The notes: a model not told the origin generated them from the sequence alone. A DNA stretch of 64,000 nucleotides from Sphaerospermopsis kisseleviana NIES-73 (GCF_002368075.1 NZ_AP018314.1:2988855-3052854), one strand, 5' to 3'. Counted from the first letter of the stretch, positions 17,101-27,069 are shown. Program-made: numbers and translations.

Positions 17101-17958
17101 TTATTCTCCTTTGATAGTTAATTCACAATGACCTAAACCAATTGATTCTAAACCACCTAAATAAATATCTGCGGTTTTGCCAATAGTGAAAGGTTGCCAT
17201 TTTTTACCTGATTTATCATCTCTAATAGCAATAGGAAATACTAAAATAGTTCCTTCTGGCAATGCTTCGGTGTTGAAAAACCCCCCACCTTCGACTACTT
17301 TTTGATATGGTTTGAGACGGACACGACTTTGGCGATATAATGCCATATCATGAATCATACCAATATCACTATCAGCAACTACGACTGATGGTTGTTGTTG
17401 CTGGTCAGGAAACCAAGGTGATAAGTCTTGTGTTTTGTTAATTTCTAAGAAACCTAAATTAAAGAAAATCGTTCTTTTACCTCCTGTTGCTTGTTTTGCG
17501 ACTAAGTTGGTTGAACCTGTATAAGCATCAGGAATTTTGATGTCTTTGAGGTGTTGATCTTGTCCATTTACCTTAACAATGCTATCACCTGCTATTCTTT
17601 GATAACGTTTTAATAATCGCTGACAAGTTACCCATACAATAGGTTGACCTGGACAAAAAACGGGAATCCAAACTATAGAAGCATATTCAAATTTAACGAT
17701 AGATTCGTTATTTTTGTCATCGTCTGCACCGTTACCATACCAATAATTGGCTTCATTTTCACTTTGATCATTACGCATTTCTGAACGTAAACGACCACGA
17801 ATAGAACTACCGGGAATGATACCAGTTTGGGTAAATTGATCACGGAAAATCAAGTTTAAATTTCCGCTTTCTTCTCCTGCGGTTGCACCAACATGGAGGG
17901 GTGCTAAGGTTTCGATAATTCCATAGGTTTTGGTATACATTTTAGTTAACTCCTTCAA
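17101..17958 (-). CDS. cmr4: Cmr4, Cas7-family backbone and slicer subunit
   Basis: The 285-residue RAMP protein forms the crRNA-binding backbone. The N-terminus has LAPLHVGA, then FRDQFTQTGIIPGSSIRGRLR. The aspartate in FRDQ (Asp40) is at the position of the catalytic residue that cuts target RNA at 6-nt intervals, so the slicer site appears intact. The C-terminal YLGGLESIGLGH is the RAMP glycine-rich motif. The gene overlaps cmr3 by 17 bases. An internal ATG six codons in (17940) is an alternative start. Confidence 0.9.
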   Translation of the reverse strand: MKELTKMYTKTYGIIETLAPLHVGATAGEESGNLNLIFRDQFTQTGIIPGSSIRGRLRSEMRNDQSENEANYWYGNGADDDKNNESIVKFEYASIVWIPVFCPGQPIVWVTCQRLLKRYQRIAGDSIVKVNGQDQHLKDIKIPDAYTGSTNLVAKQATGGKRTIFFNLGFLEINKTQDLSPWFPDQQQQPSVVVADSDIGMIHDMALYRQSRVRLKPYQKVVEGGGFFNTEALPEGTILVFPIAIRDDKSGKKWQPFTIGKTADIYLGGLESIGLGHCELTIKGE

Positions 17959-18955
17959 TTTCTACTGGTAAACACAAACCACAACCGAGTTTTTTAAGAC
18001 TGTAACCTTCATTAGGAAACCATTTCTCGTCCCATTCCCACCAAGGTTTATTAATAGGTTCTTTGAGTACGTAAACACTACCCGCAGGAACAGCATAACG
18101 TCCTCTTCCTAATGTTCCTTGGGAACGGAAACGATAGGGAACAGGTTTATCTGTTAGCATCTGCACAGTTTCAGGAAAACTATGATCCTCTGGTTGGGGT
18201 TGACGGTGAGAGATTCGGTTAGAACCCCAGACTCCCGGTGTTATTAATGCAAATTTATCTTCTATTGGTTGACGTAAAAGCTCTAAAATGGGACTATCAT
18301 CAGGTAGTTTAAAACTATTGATTTCTACAACATGATTTTCACCACCAAATTTATACCAACCATCAGGTAAAGCTTTAGTAGATAAATAAACTAAGCAATA
18401 TTCTGAGTCTAGATGTACAGAATGTTCTAGAAATAATCCACCTTTAGTATTATCATCGATCTTGAAAGTACATCTTTCATCATTTTTTAAATGAGGATGT
18501 AAGACAGGAACAAACTTCCACGGGACTTTTTCAGCATAGCTATTACCGCGGATGTGTTCTGCTGCATAGTTCCAAGAATTGATTCTTTGCCATTGATAAT
18601 CAGGTGTTAGTTGTGAGTTGTCACAATGCCATTTATCATTTTTAAATTCCCATTCGCTAGACTCGTTTTCAGCTATAATTTTAGTCCAGGGAATTGGTAC
18701 ATAAAAATATTCTGGATTATCTGTTTTTCCCCAAAATGGTCCGGCAATATATAAATCATGACTTAATTTTTCTTGATTCCATATTTTCTGAACTTGGTTA
18801 ACACTAAAAAACAATCCTGATAATGTTGCTGCTTCAGGAGGAAATTTAGCACCAGAACGACCAACTAAATTTTCTGGTGATAAAAATGCACCAGCACTAC
18901 CATACATAAATCCTAACGGACTGATACAAATTAGATAGTTGAACATAAATACCAT
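17942..18955 (-). CDS. cmr3: Cmr3, Cas5-family subunit
   Basis: The 337-residue protein binds the crRNA 5' tag and Cas10. ISPLGFMYGSAGAFL at the N-terminus is the Cmr3 signature (PLxFxxGRPF region), and PYRFRSQGTLGRGRYAVPAGSVYVL near residue 275 is the conserved C-terminal glycine-rich block. It overlaps both cas10 (25 bases) and cmr4 (17 bases), showing tight translational coupling. Confidence 0.87.
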   Translation of the reverse strand: MVFMFNYLICISPLGFMYGSAGAFLSPENLVGRSGAKFPPEAATLSGLFFSVNQVQKIWNQEKLSHDLYIAGPFWGKTDNPEYFYVPIPWTKIIAENESSEWEFKNDKWHCDNSQLTPDYQWQRINSWNYAAEHIRGNSYAEKVPWKFVPVLHPHLKNDERCTFKIDDNTKGGLFLEHSVHLDSEYCLVYLSTKALPDGWYKFGGENHVVEINSFKLPDDSPILELLRQPIEDKFALITPGVWGSNRISHRQPQPEDHSFPETVQMLTDKPVPYRFRSQGTLGRGRYAVPAGSVYVLKEPINKPWWEWDEKWFPNEGYSLKKLGCGLCLPVEIEGVN

Positions 18956-20556
18956 CCTACATTAATTAAACTATCAATCCATTTCATTAGTTCTAAATTA
19001 TCTGAATTGCCAACAAGTTTTTCTTGATGATTTTCTAAATATTCTTTTTGTTTGTCAAAGTAAATATTAAACAGTTCTAATGCTATTATTTCATTCACAC
19101 TTTCCTTGTTTTTCTCTTTCAAATTTATTGCATGACGAGATTTTAACGTAGCTAAATCACTATAAACATGACCCCAGTTAGGAAAATCTTCCTTATTTCT
19201 TCCTTTAGCTTCCCATTGTTCAAATGTTTTACCATCCCTATCTTGATACTTCTTTAAAATCCCCAAATAACACCAGGGACAAGTCCACTGGATATATTGA
19301 CCACTATTAAAAACCACCCGAATAGTTACTCTATCTCTTCCTAGAGATTTGGCTACTTTTTCCGCTTCCCGACAATGTTGTAAAACATCTCGCTGAGGTA
19401 CGCTACCTGCAACCCAGACAAAACCGACACTGACAGTTATTTTCTGTTGGTGTTTTTGCCATGTCTCATTTAACGTTAATAACCATTCATAGGCTGTTAA
19501 TGGGGAAATGGGTTTTTGAGGATTATTACTATAAATAATTCCTAAAAAATCATCACCACCAGCGTAAACAATTCTACCTATTTTTTGTTTTAAATTAAAT
19601 CTTTCATCAAATTGTTTACCCCAAGTTCGCATAGCATCACTAAAGTTTTTTATTTGTTCATCACCATTTTCTTTTTTCGCTAATTCTTGTAAATGTTTGC
19701 CAACTTCGTCACCATCTCCCATAAACCATCCTGTCCATTGTCCAGGAACACTTTCTTGATTTTTTTCTGGTTGTGCTGGTTGTGGTTTACGTTGAATTTC
19801 TGTAAAACCTTTATCCAGTGGATCTATACCTATTTGTTGTTGAATTTTCTCCCATGTAACGAGACGTTTTACTAATTCGGGAATACTCAATTTTTCGTTA
19901 ATGGCAATAAATTTACCTTCTGGATTTTCTGGATTTTCTGGATTTCCTTCTTTTTGGTCTTCGGTAATTTCTGCTAATTTACTATAAAAATCCTTGATTT
20001 TCTCATCTTCTAATTTATAGTTCATGGTTTGAGGATTACGAGATTTTCCACCCATCCCAGGAAACGCAATTCCATCAGTACCTGTTAAACTAGAACTTTC
20101 ACCAATCCAGTTTACCGCCGTCCAATCACGGGATAATTTTTTAGTTTCTAAATCATTCATTGCCTCAATGATACTATGACCACATCCTTGAAATATCTCC
20201 CAAGTGTGAGAACCCCATAAACTCCATTCTCTTTCCCATTGATAATCAAATTCTGGTAATTGTTTTTCTATCCATTCTCGGCAAACTTTTAACATCTCTT
20301 TCCATCGGGAAAGGATGACTTGTTCTGCTTGTTCTCTGGTCATTTCTCCTTTAATTAAAATGCGGTTTGGCATTCCTTTTTGAACTGTAGGAAGTGCAGG
20401 AGAAATTAATGTTAAATTGTGCGTATTAACAGAGTTAACTATTTGCTGACTCAAGTAGGACAGAATTAATGAACCACCGTATAAGTCTCGCAGTTTGCGG
20501 GATTTTTCTATGAACCCTTGGACGGGTGCAAAGGTGATAGCAGTATATTTAGTCAC
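18931..20556 (-). CDS. cmr2: Cas10/Cmr2, HD-less, with intact GGDD cyclase
   Basis: This large subunit of the type III-B complex has 541 residues, well short of the usual 800 or more. The first residues, FAPVQGFIEKSRKLRDLYGGS, begin directly with the Palm1 region, so the N-terminal HD DNase is absent. The second palm has GDGDEVG (280-286) and YAGGDDF (GGDD at 333-336), the active site for cyclic oligoadenylate synthesis. A CPWC pair lies near residue 424. A short NPENPENPEG repeat (about 205-214) is a local expansion. The start is GTG with AAGGAG 11 bases upstream. Output is predicted to be cOA signalling, not DNA cleavage. Confidence 0.9.
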   Translation of the reverse strand: MTKYTAITFAPVQGFIEKSRKLRDLYGGSLILSYLSQQIVNSVNTHNLTLISPALPTVQKGMPNRILIKGEMTREQAEQVILSRWKEMLKVCREWIEKQLPEFDYQWEREWSLWGSHTWEIFQGCGHSIIEAMNDLETKKLSRDWTAVNWIGESSSLTGTDGIAFPGMGGKSRNPQTMNYKLEDEKIKDFYSKLAEITEDQKEGNPENPENPEGKFIAINEKLSIPELVKRLVTWEKIQQQIGIDPLDKGFTEIQRKPQPAQPEKNQESVPGQWTGWFMGDGDEVGKHLQELAKKENGDEQIKNFSDAMRTWGKQFDERFNLKQKIGRIVYAGGDDFLGIIYSNNPQKPISPLTAYEWLLTLNETWQKHQQKITVSVGFVWVAGSVPQRDVLQHCREAEKVAKSLGRDRVTIRVVFNSGQYIQWTCPWCYLGILKKYQDRDGKTFEQWEAKGRNKEDFPNWGHVYSDLATLKSRHAINLKEKNKESVNEIIALELFNIYFDKQKEYLENHQEKLVGNSDNLELMKWIDSLINVGWYLCSTI

Positions 20557-20898
20557 GGGTTCTGTATCTCCTTGTTTGCTTAGTTTTCACAATACACGCT
20601 AAAAGTTATACTGTGTGAAAAAAAAAGAGTTTTTCATAATTGGTAAGAAAATGAAACAGGTATTGTCAATATCTATGAAGATGTGTCAACAAATTTGGCT
20701 GTTTTTTGCAATCTGTGAACATTGACTCCCTTGTGCTTTATCTTAGCGGTAAAATTTTGGTTGTAAACTGCTACTCATGCGAATGACGAAATTTACTGGG
20801 GGAACTAGGGTAATAAATTCCTCATTCGCTTGAAAACACTAGACTTTTACCCCAAGGTAGGGGGGAAAATGCAAGATAAGTTTTGAATATGAATAATT
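20557..20898. other. Divergent promoter region between cas10 operon and kinase-WYL gene
   Basis: These 342 bases separate the two transcription units. A -10-like TATAAC for the cas operon reads leftwards at 20605-20610. No clear inverted repeat for a WYL-type regulator was found by eye. Confidence 0.5.
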
Positions 20899-22965
20899 AT
20901 GTCCACTCCTATCTGTCATTTTCTCATCGGTGTTCCTGGTAGCGGAAAATCAACCTTTGCTGCTAGTCTCGCTAAGTTGGGTAATTATCGCGTTGTTTCT
21001 ACTGATGCTATTCGTCATCAGTTATATGGTGATGCTTCTATTCAAGGTGTATGGGAGGAAATTGAAGCAAAGGTGATTTCTGCTGTAGTTAATGCTATTA
21101 CTGAAGGTGTTGGTGTCATTTATGATGCTACTAACGCCAGGCGGATATGGAGATTAGATTTATTAGAAAAGTTGAATGTGGCGGTTGATTTTCCCATGTT
21201 GTGGATCGGTTGGTATTTAACAACTCCTTTGGAAGTTTGTAAACAATGGAATCAACAGCGTCACCGTCAAGTTCCCGATATAGTTATTGATAGTATGTAT
21301 CAATCTTTGTTAGATTTTCCCCCGGTTTCTGGGGAAGGTTTGGTAATTATTAAGGAAGTTGATGTCATTTCGCCAAAGTTCAATTTTCAAGAAGTTGTAA
21401 ATACGATTCAACAACTTGATAGAACTCTTGTTAATCGTAGTAATCGCAATAGTCACATAACTTTTCACGCTTATAGTAGATTCTTAGATTTTGAAAGGTT
21501 GATGTATTTGATTTCTGTAATTATTAATTATCCAGGAGTTGGTAATTTACAATCTACACATCCTCATTTATTATTGAATGTTTTTGGTTATCTTCCTGAA
21601 TTTGCTAATTCTTTGGCAGAAGTAGCTGGTTTTGTAAGTCGGTTATATGGTAAAGTATATGCAGATAAACAATCTATTGCTCAAGATTTAATTTGGTTAC
21701 AGAAAAATAGTTTTATTGGTGTCAATAGTATTTCTCAAGTTCTTCCCGGTACTATTGATGTAGGTGATTATGTTCCTAAATCTGCCACTGTTTTAATAAC
21801 TCATCCTTATTCAGATTTAACAGCTTTTCAAAGATTGTTATCTATTATCCGGTTAATTCTCCATCATCCATTTTTATTTTCTTCAGGATCAGGTAGTTTA
21901 AAAACTTTGCTGTTAGCATTGCCAAAATATGAAGGAATTTTTGGTAATAGTATAGATTCAGTTCGTAAAGATATTGAAAAAGTCCTCAAACCCTATAAAA
22001 TTCTGCCGGATTTTTCTATGCGTGACGGTTATTTTGCAGGAACTGGAATTTTATCAAGTTTAGAGTTAACACAAATTTTTAATATGTTACAGTCTCAAGC
22101 TAAAAGTTTAAATGATCCTATTGCTTTAGAGATTTACCAAAAGTTTACTAGTCGTATGGAAAAAAGTAAATTAGGTGTAAATCAAGTTTATCCCGTGCGG
22201 GCGATCGCCAATCGTAGTATGATAGATGCAGATTATTTACCCCAAGAATCTTTAGCCAGAAATATCCAAGAATTAGAAGAGGCGATCGCCCAAGGAAAAC
22301 TATTAGAATTAAACCGTTTTCCTGGAAGTGGTAAATTTGCCCATGATCAAGAAGGATTCTTTTTAGCATTTCCTTTACAAATTGTATTTTTTAATTCTGC
22401 TTGGTACTTAGGTTATGAATTAATGAGTGGAGACAAAAAAGGTTTATTACGATTTGAAAGACTAGATAGATTATTTATCGGTAAACATCAAATCATCAAC
22501 CGTTCCCAAACAGAACAGAAAACAGCATTAAACAAATTACAAAAACTTTCTCAAATGTGTGCCAGCATTTTTTTAGGATATGATCATCAAGATCAAAAAA
22601 CACTTTTAGAAGGAACTAAAAAAGAACGTTCTCAGGTTTTGATCACCATTGAACTTTGGTTTAATGATAGTATGTTTAACTTTGTCGCTGAAGGAACTAA
22701 ACGTTTTCCTTCCTCACAAATGAAAATGTCATTACCCACTACAGCTAAAAAATTGAATCTACCGAAATCTATTTTTTGTCTTAAACAGACAAGAGATCCT
22801 AAATTTCCCCATCGCTTTCAAGTTATGTTACCTAAATGGTGTGTAGATGATATAGAATTACTACGCTGGATTCTCGGTTTTAAAGGTGGGGTAAAAGTAG
22901 TAAAACCAGAATTATTAGTCAATAAAATCAAACAAATTGGCGAAGATATTGTTAATATCTATAAA

Positions 22966-22968
<3 letters not shown>
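20899..22968 (+). CDS. P-loop (PNK-type) kinase fused to WYL domain, CRISPR-linked regulator candidate
   Basis: The 689-residue protein starts with a polynucleotide-kinase-like P-loop domain (Walker A GVPGSGKST at 10-18, then DAIRHQLYGD and DATNARR). A helical middle part (about 170-420) may hold winged-helix segments such as SIAQDLIWLQKNSFIG. A WYL domain follows, literally WYL near residue 501, after FPLQIVFFNSA. WYL domains bind nucleic acid or nucleotide ligands and regulate defence genes. The gene is divergent from the cas10 operon and next to the array. Its TAG stop coincides with the end of a family C MITE. Function as cas regulator or cOA/RNA-end sensor is inferred. Confidence 0.75.
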
Positions 22969-23234
<266 letters not shown>

Positions 23235-23245
23235 AATAGAATCAT

Positions 23246-23330
23246 AGGACTTACGCCAAAAGGAACAAAAGTAGGGGTAATTCATGAATTACCCCTACGC
23301 AAGAATAAAGTTTTCAGCAGATTGCCAATC
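23246..23330. mobile_element. MITE family B, copy 2
   Basis: It starts AGGACTTACGCCAA and carries the AGGGGTAATTCATG palindrome. The right terminus is decayed. Confidence 0.65.
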
Positions 23331-23389
23331 AATAAACATCAGGTAAAAATGAATGAATGTCAGGAAAATTTATGAATTTTCCCCACAAA

Positions 23390-23504
23390 GATTTTAAATA
23401 ATCAAAAACTGAAAAAGTGCAAGCTTTTATGATATGGGAAATCAAAAACCTTGCATTTACAGCACATTCTTAATTCCCACAGATAACTTTTTCAGCAAAC
23501 CCTA
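23390..23504. mobile_element. MITE family C, partial copy 2
   Basis: The right end TTTTTCAGCAAACCCTA and an interior GTGCAAGCTTTTATGA match the nested copies near 46.4 kb. The last three bases, read on the minus strand, are the TAG stop of the YidD-like gene. Confidence 0.6.
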
Positions 23505-24044
23505 TTTATCGTCATTAGCAATACCTAAACCCACAATTCCCAAACAACATAAACCATAATATAACTCTGGTTCATTACCACATTTACCATCTTTTTGATC
23601 TTGTCTTACACTTGATTTTGTTGCCATTTTCAAACATTGACTATAAGCTTTTCCTTTACTTGCTAATGCAGGAGTTACTAAACCAAAAGTAAAGAATGCA
23701 GGAATGATTAAATACAAAAATGATCGACGATTGAATAAACGAGAACTTCTGCGCTGTAAATTTGCCGATCCTAATCTTACATTTAAATTTTCCTGTTGAC
23801 GTGGTTTTTGAGATGCTAAATTTTCCGCAGCTTGTCCACACTCTGTAAATCGTTGACGGGAAAGTTGAATTGCTGTATTTAAATCCTGTTCTAAAAAAGC
23901 TTTTTTGACATATTCAGAACAAGAATCACCACCATGCAAAATTCGATGAGCGCAACAATAACCCTTGTAAGGTGAGAGATGTTTTTGATAAAAGTTAATA
24001 CCAAAAACCGATATTTTACGGATTAATTTATTAAACATTTCCAT
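23502..24044 (-). CDS. YidD-like membrane protein insertion factor with C-terminal extension
   Basis: The first 60 residues resemble YidD (DUF37): GINFYQKHLSPYKGYCCAHRI, then GGDSCSEYVKKAF and a Cys-ended helix. The usual CRFxPTCSxY is altered to CCAHRILHGGDSCSEY, so this is a divergent branch. YidD normally ends near 80-100 residues. Here there is a linker, a hydrophobic segment FLYLIIPAFFTFGLVTPALA (about 108-128), and a Cys-containing tail with GLCCLGIVGLGI. It is not next to rnpA or yidC as the true yidD would be. The stop codon TAG is the terminus of a MITE. Confidence 0.65.
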   Translation of the reverse strand: MEMFNKLIRKISVFGINFYQKHLSPYKGYCCAHRILHGGDSCSEYVKKAFLEQDLNTAIQLSRQRFTECGQAAENLASQKPRQQENLNVRLGSANLQRRSSRLFNRRSFLYLIIPAFFTFGLVTPALASKGKAYSQCLKMATKSSVRQDQKDGKCGNEPELYYGLCCLGIVGLGIANDDK

Positions 24045-24077
24045 GACTAACTCAATAAATAAAAGAAGACATCAATA

Positions 24078-24157
24078 TTAATAATCTAAATTAATAATCT
24101 AAATTAATAATCTAAATTAATAATCTAAATTAATAATCTAAATTAATAATCTAAATT
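24078..24157. repeat. 13-bp tandem repeat (TTAATAATCTAAA)
   Basis: About six near-perfect copies lie upstream of the YidD-like gene, between it and the next gene. Confidence 0.85.
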
Positions 24158-24283
24158 ATTCATGTATTAATCTAGATTATTGATGTAGTTATCAAGACAC
24201 CCTAATTAGGACATTTTTCTCTGCTAAACTCTTTCATCTATTCCCAATTCCCAATTCCCATGAGAATACTTTTTTAGCAAATC

Positions 24284-24649
24284 CTAATTATTAATATCTT
24301 CGATCTGCTTTTTAGCACGGGAAATAGCTAAACCATTATCAATAGGCGCAATTAAACTAGCAATAGAACCAATAGCAAAACCTCTTTCCATTGCTTCTTC
24401 TTCTGTAGAGGAAGATAATCCAATTATTGCACCTGTTACACCAAGACTCAAACCCAGCCACAACAGTGCTTTCCAACGTCGTGTGTAACAATATCCAGCA
24501 AGGGGAATCAATAAAGATAATAAAACTGCAATGGTTATATTTAAACGAGAAAGCCGCACAATTTTATCTGCTTTTTTCCGTTCTTCTTGTTCATTAATTG
24601 CATCTAAAGATTGACGCAACAGTTTTTTATTGTCATTATTTTCTCCCAT
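24284..24649 (-). CDS. Small two-helix membrane protein, unknown function
   Basis: I start at ATG 24649 because AAGGAA lies nine bases upstream; the frame runs back to 24712 without support. The protein of 121 residues has a charged N-terminal helix (KKLLRQSLDAINEQEERKKADK) and two hydrophobic segments around residues 33-52 and 59-80, the second ending GVTGAIIGLSS, then a short C-terminal helix. The topology recalls TM2-like proteins, but no family is recognised. Its TAG stop coincides with an element end AGCAAATCCTA (family C). Location between the CRISPR array and the YidD-like gene may be accidental. Confidence 0.6.
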   Translation of the reverse strand: MGENNDNKKLLRQSLDAINEQEERKKADKIVRLSRLNITIAVLLSLLIPLAGYCYTRRWKALLWLGLSLGVTGAIIGLSSSTEEEAMERGFAIGSIASLIAPIDNGLAISRAKKQIEDINN

Positions 24650-24768
24650 AACAGATATTCCTTCACCCTGGCGGTAGTTTTGTTTACATCTCCTGTAACA
24701 ACATACTCGCAATTTTCTCGTGATTCAATGCTTCTCATGCGAATGAGGAAAATCTTCATTTAAGCAGT

Positions 24769-24801
24769 AGATCCCGGACTTCTTTGAGAAGTCCGGGATC
24801 T
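24769..24801. repeat. Perfect 15-bp palindrome next to CRISPR array
   Basis: Arms AGATCCCGGACTTCT / AGAAGTCCGGGATCT with a TTG loop end 8 bases before the first array repeat. It belongs to a dispersed family (also 15037, 29922, 53940). There is no T-run, so it is not a typical terminator, although it would lie just after the last repeat of a leftward transcript. Confidence 0.8.
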
Positions 24802-24809
24802 GATAGTGG

Positions 24810-25454
24810 GTTTCCATTAATTCCACTTCTTGTTAAGGAAGCGGTCAGAACGACGAGAAAAAGCGTGAACGGGAGTTTTGGGTTTCCATTAATTCCACTT
24901 CTTGTTAAGGAAGCGGTCATGGTTTTGCCTCCTTATAGGCATAAAGTCCTATAAAGAAAGTTTCCATTAATTCCACTTCTTGTTAAGGAAGCGGTTTGCG
25001 CTGGAATAATATCGTACCTGGACACACAAGAGGAAAAACGGTTTCCATTAATTCCACTTCTTGTTAAGGAAGCGGTCATGACCGGCGTTACAGAGTACAT
25101 GAAGTGCCTGGCAGGTTTCCATTAATTCCACTTCTTGTTAAGGAAGCGGTGAGGATTGCTCTGCCACATATCCCTGCTGGGGAGATTCATATTGTTTCCA
25201 TTAATTCCACTTCTTGTTAAGGAAGCGGTTACAAGCTGGTCGCGTGCTACTGCGACCAGGAAGAGTGCGTTTCCATTAATTCCACTTCTTGTTAAGGAAG
25301 CGGTCCAGGTGTTTTTCAGTGTCAACTTCAACTTCAAGGGCACTGTGTTTCCATTAATTCCACTTCTTGTTAAGGAAGCGGTTGGGATTGTTATGAAGAC
25401 AATCCCGGAGAATTTCAGGTTTCCATTAATTCCACTTCTTGTTAAGGAAGCGGT
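24810..25454 (-). CRISPR. CRISPR array, 9 repeats and 8 spacers
   Basis: Nine identical 36-bp repeats begin (plus strand) GTTTCCATTAATTCC and end AAGGAAGCGGT. They start at 24810, 24882, 24960, 25041, 25115, 25194, 25269, 25347 and 25419. Spacers are 36, 42, 45, 38, 43, 39, 42 and 36 bp, unequal as in type III arrays. Read on the minus strand, the repeat ends in ATGGAAAC, close to the ATTGAAAC tag of many crRNAs, and can form a 7-bp CCGCTTC/GAAGTGG stem with one G-T pair. A promoter-like site lies at 25462-25491. Both facts favour leftward transcription with the leader on the cas1 side. No repeat is degenerate. Confidence 0.97.
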
Positions 25455-25738
25455 AGCCACCATTATAAACCCTTACCCTGCCTACTGTCTAGAGGCAATT
25501 TTCGGCCGGGTCTAAAAAAAAGTCAACCAGCACCATAAACCATGATGTTAAAACACCTGAAACCCTTACCCAGCAAGGGATCGGCAGGGTCAACGAAAGA
25601 ATCAACATTTGCACCCCCTCCCCTACCCGGCCGCAAAAAAACCATTACTAACAAAGAAAATTCCTTATTCGCATGAAACCCCCTTACATTACCTGGCAAT
25701 TAGGTCTATTTTAAAAAAGTCATCAACTCACAAAAAAT
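25455..25738 (-). promoter_or_regulatory. Putative CRISPR leader
   Basis: About 280 bases lie between the array and the csx18-like gene. On the minus strand they are G/T-rich with a GGGTAAGGGTTT repeat (two copies) and end in the promoter below. This is where new spacers would be added if transcription runs leftwards. Confidence 0.55.
25462..25491 (-). promoter_or_regulatory. Promoter-like site for the CRISPR array
   Basis: TATAAT (25462-25467) and TAGACA (25486-25491) are spaced by 18 bases on the minus strand. The -10 box lies 7 bases before the first repeat in that direction. Confidence 0.6.
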
Positions 25739-25996
25739 ATGTACATTTCTCATCGTGCGGCTTTAGTCAGAAATTTAGGAGTCGCTATATTTAATGGGTC
25801 AATTACACTCATAATCCTATTAATTGCCCCATTAGGATTAGCAGCAGTTATTGTCAATACATTATTAGTTACCTTAGCTAGTTTTATAAATGCTACAGCA
25901 TCTGATAAAATTGTGGTTTTTTTACAACCAACTCACATCAAAAATATGATAGCAGAAATCATTTCTCAACAATCAAAAATAATTAATCATTCTTAA
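25739..25996 (+). CDS. csx18: Csx18-like small membrane protein
   Basis: The 85-residue protein starts MYISHRAALVRNLGVAIFNG and has two hydrophobic segments, ITLIILLIAPLGLAAVIVN (about 22-40) and NTLLVTLASFINATA (40-54). Size, start, position directly before cas1 and cyanobacterial host fit Csx18, a CRISPR-associated family of unknown function found mostly in cyanobacteria. Assignment rests on recollection of the family pattern and on context. A membrane role in type III immunity is possible but unproven. Confidence 0.65.
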   Translation: MYISHRAALVRNLGVAIFNGSITLIILLIAPLGLAAVIVNTLLVTLASFINATASDKIVVFLQPTHIKNMIAEIISQQSKIINHS

Positions 25997-26069
25997 CAAC
26001 ATTAGAGAAAAATTTGTACTCAAACTAAAGATCAATTTTTGTAATCAATAATCTTACCCTTAACCGACT

Positions 26070-27062
26070 ATGCGAACATTATATATTTCCCGTCAAGGTT
26101 GTTATATCTCTCTCAAAGCAGAAACCTTAATAGTCAAACAAGGAGAAACAATACATGGAGAAATTCAATTACCGCTATTAGAACAAATATTAATTTTCGG
26201 TAAATCACAAATGACTACTGAAGCAATTCGTAGCTGTTTATGGCGAGATATTCCTATTGCTTATTTGTCGAGAATGGGATATTGTTATGGGCGATTAATG
26301 CCCATCGCTAGAGGATATCGTCAACTTTCCCGTTATCAACAACAATTAACAACAACGGATAAATTAATAGTAGCTCAAAATATAGTCGCAGGTAAATTAA
26401 AAAATAGCCGGACTTTTCTACAACGTCAACAACGACGCAATCCCTCAACAACTACAGAAATGGCTATTAAAAGTTTAGCTGTATTAATTCAAAAAGCACG
26501 GGAAGCAGAAACAACAGAACGATTAATGGGATTAGAAGGTGCTGGTGCGGCTCAATATTTTTCTGCTTTTGGAGAATGCTTAAATCATCCTAATTTCATA
26601 TTTTTAGCCCGTAGTCGTCGCCCCCCAGGAAACCCCGTTAATGCTATGTTGAGTTTTGGTTATCAAATTCTGTGGAATCATATTTTAACATTAATAGAAA
26701 TCCAAGGATTAGATCCCTATTATGCTTGTTTGCATCAAGGAACAGAACGTCATGCAGCATTAGCTTCTGATTTAATAGAAGAATTTCGCGCTCCAATTAT
26801 TGATTCTTTGGTGTTGTGGTTAATCAACAGTAAAATTATGGATGATACTCAAGATTTTGTCTATCATGATGGTGGTTGTTATCTCAATAATCATGGTAGG
26901 GAAAAATATATAAAATACTTTCTCCAGAAATTAGAGGAAGATGTACAAAATCAAAAAGGTGAAAATCAACCCCGATGGGATTTAATGACTCAACAAATTA
27001 AAATTTTTAAAGAATTTGTCTATCAACCTAGTCAAGTTTATCAACCTTATCAAATTCGTTAA
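26070..27062 (+). CDS. cas1: Cas1 integrase
   Basis: The 330-residue metal-dependent integrase inserts spacers together with Cas2. The N-terminal beta domain begins MRTLYISRQGCYISL with the LLEQILIFGKSQMTTEAI motif. In the helical domain, LMGLEGAGAAQYF holds the first catalytic Glu, and CLHQGTERHAALASDLIEEFRAPIID holds the His and the second acidic residues, so the active site is complete. Not fused to a reverse transcriptase. It is followed by cas2 after 7 bases. Confidence 0.97.
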   Translation: MRTLYISRQGCYISLKAETLIVKQGETIHGEIQLPLLEQILIFGKSQMTTEAIRSCLWRDIPIAYLSRMGYCYGRLMPIARGYRQLSRYQQQLTTTDKLIVAQNIVAGKLKNSRTFLQRQQRRNPSTTTEMAIKSLAVLIQKAREAETTERLMGLEGAGAAQYFSAFGECLNHPNFIFLARSRRPPGNPVNAMLSFGYQILWNHILTLIEIQGLDPYYACLHQGTERHAALASDLIEEFRAPIIDSLVLWLINSKIMDDTQDFVYHDGGCYLNNHGREKYIKYFLQKLEEDVQNQKGENQPRWDLMTQQIKIFKEFVYQPSQVYQPYQIR

Positions 27063-27069
27063 TTTTTAA

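Noticed and set aside
25122..25515. Open frames across the CRISPR array on both strands with repeated FPLIPLLVKEAV or TASLTRSGINGN peptides
   Set aside because: They arise from the repeat sequence in phase with spacer lengths; the array explains them fully.
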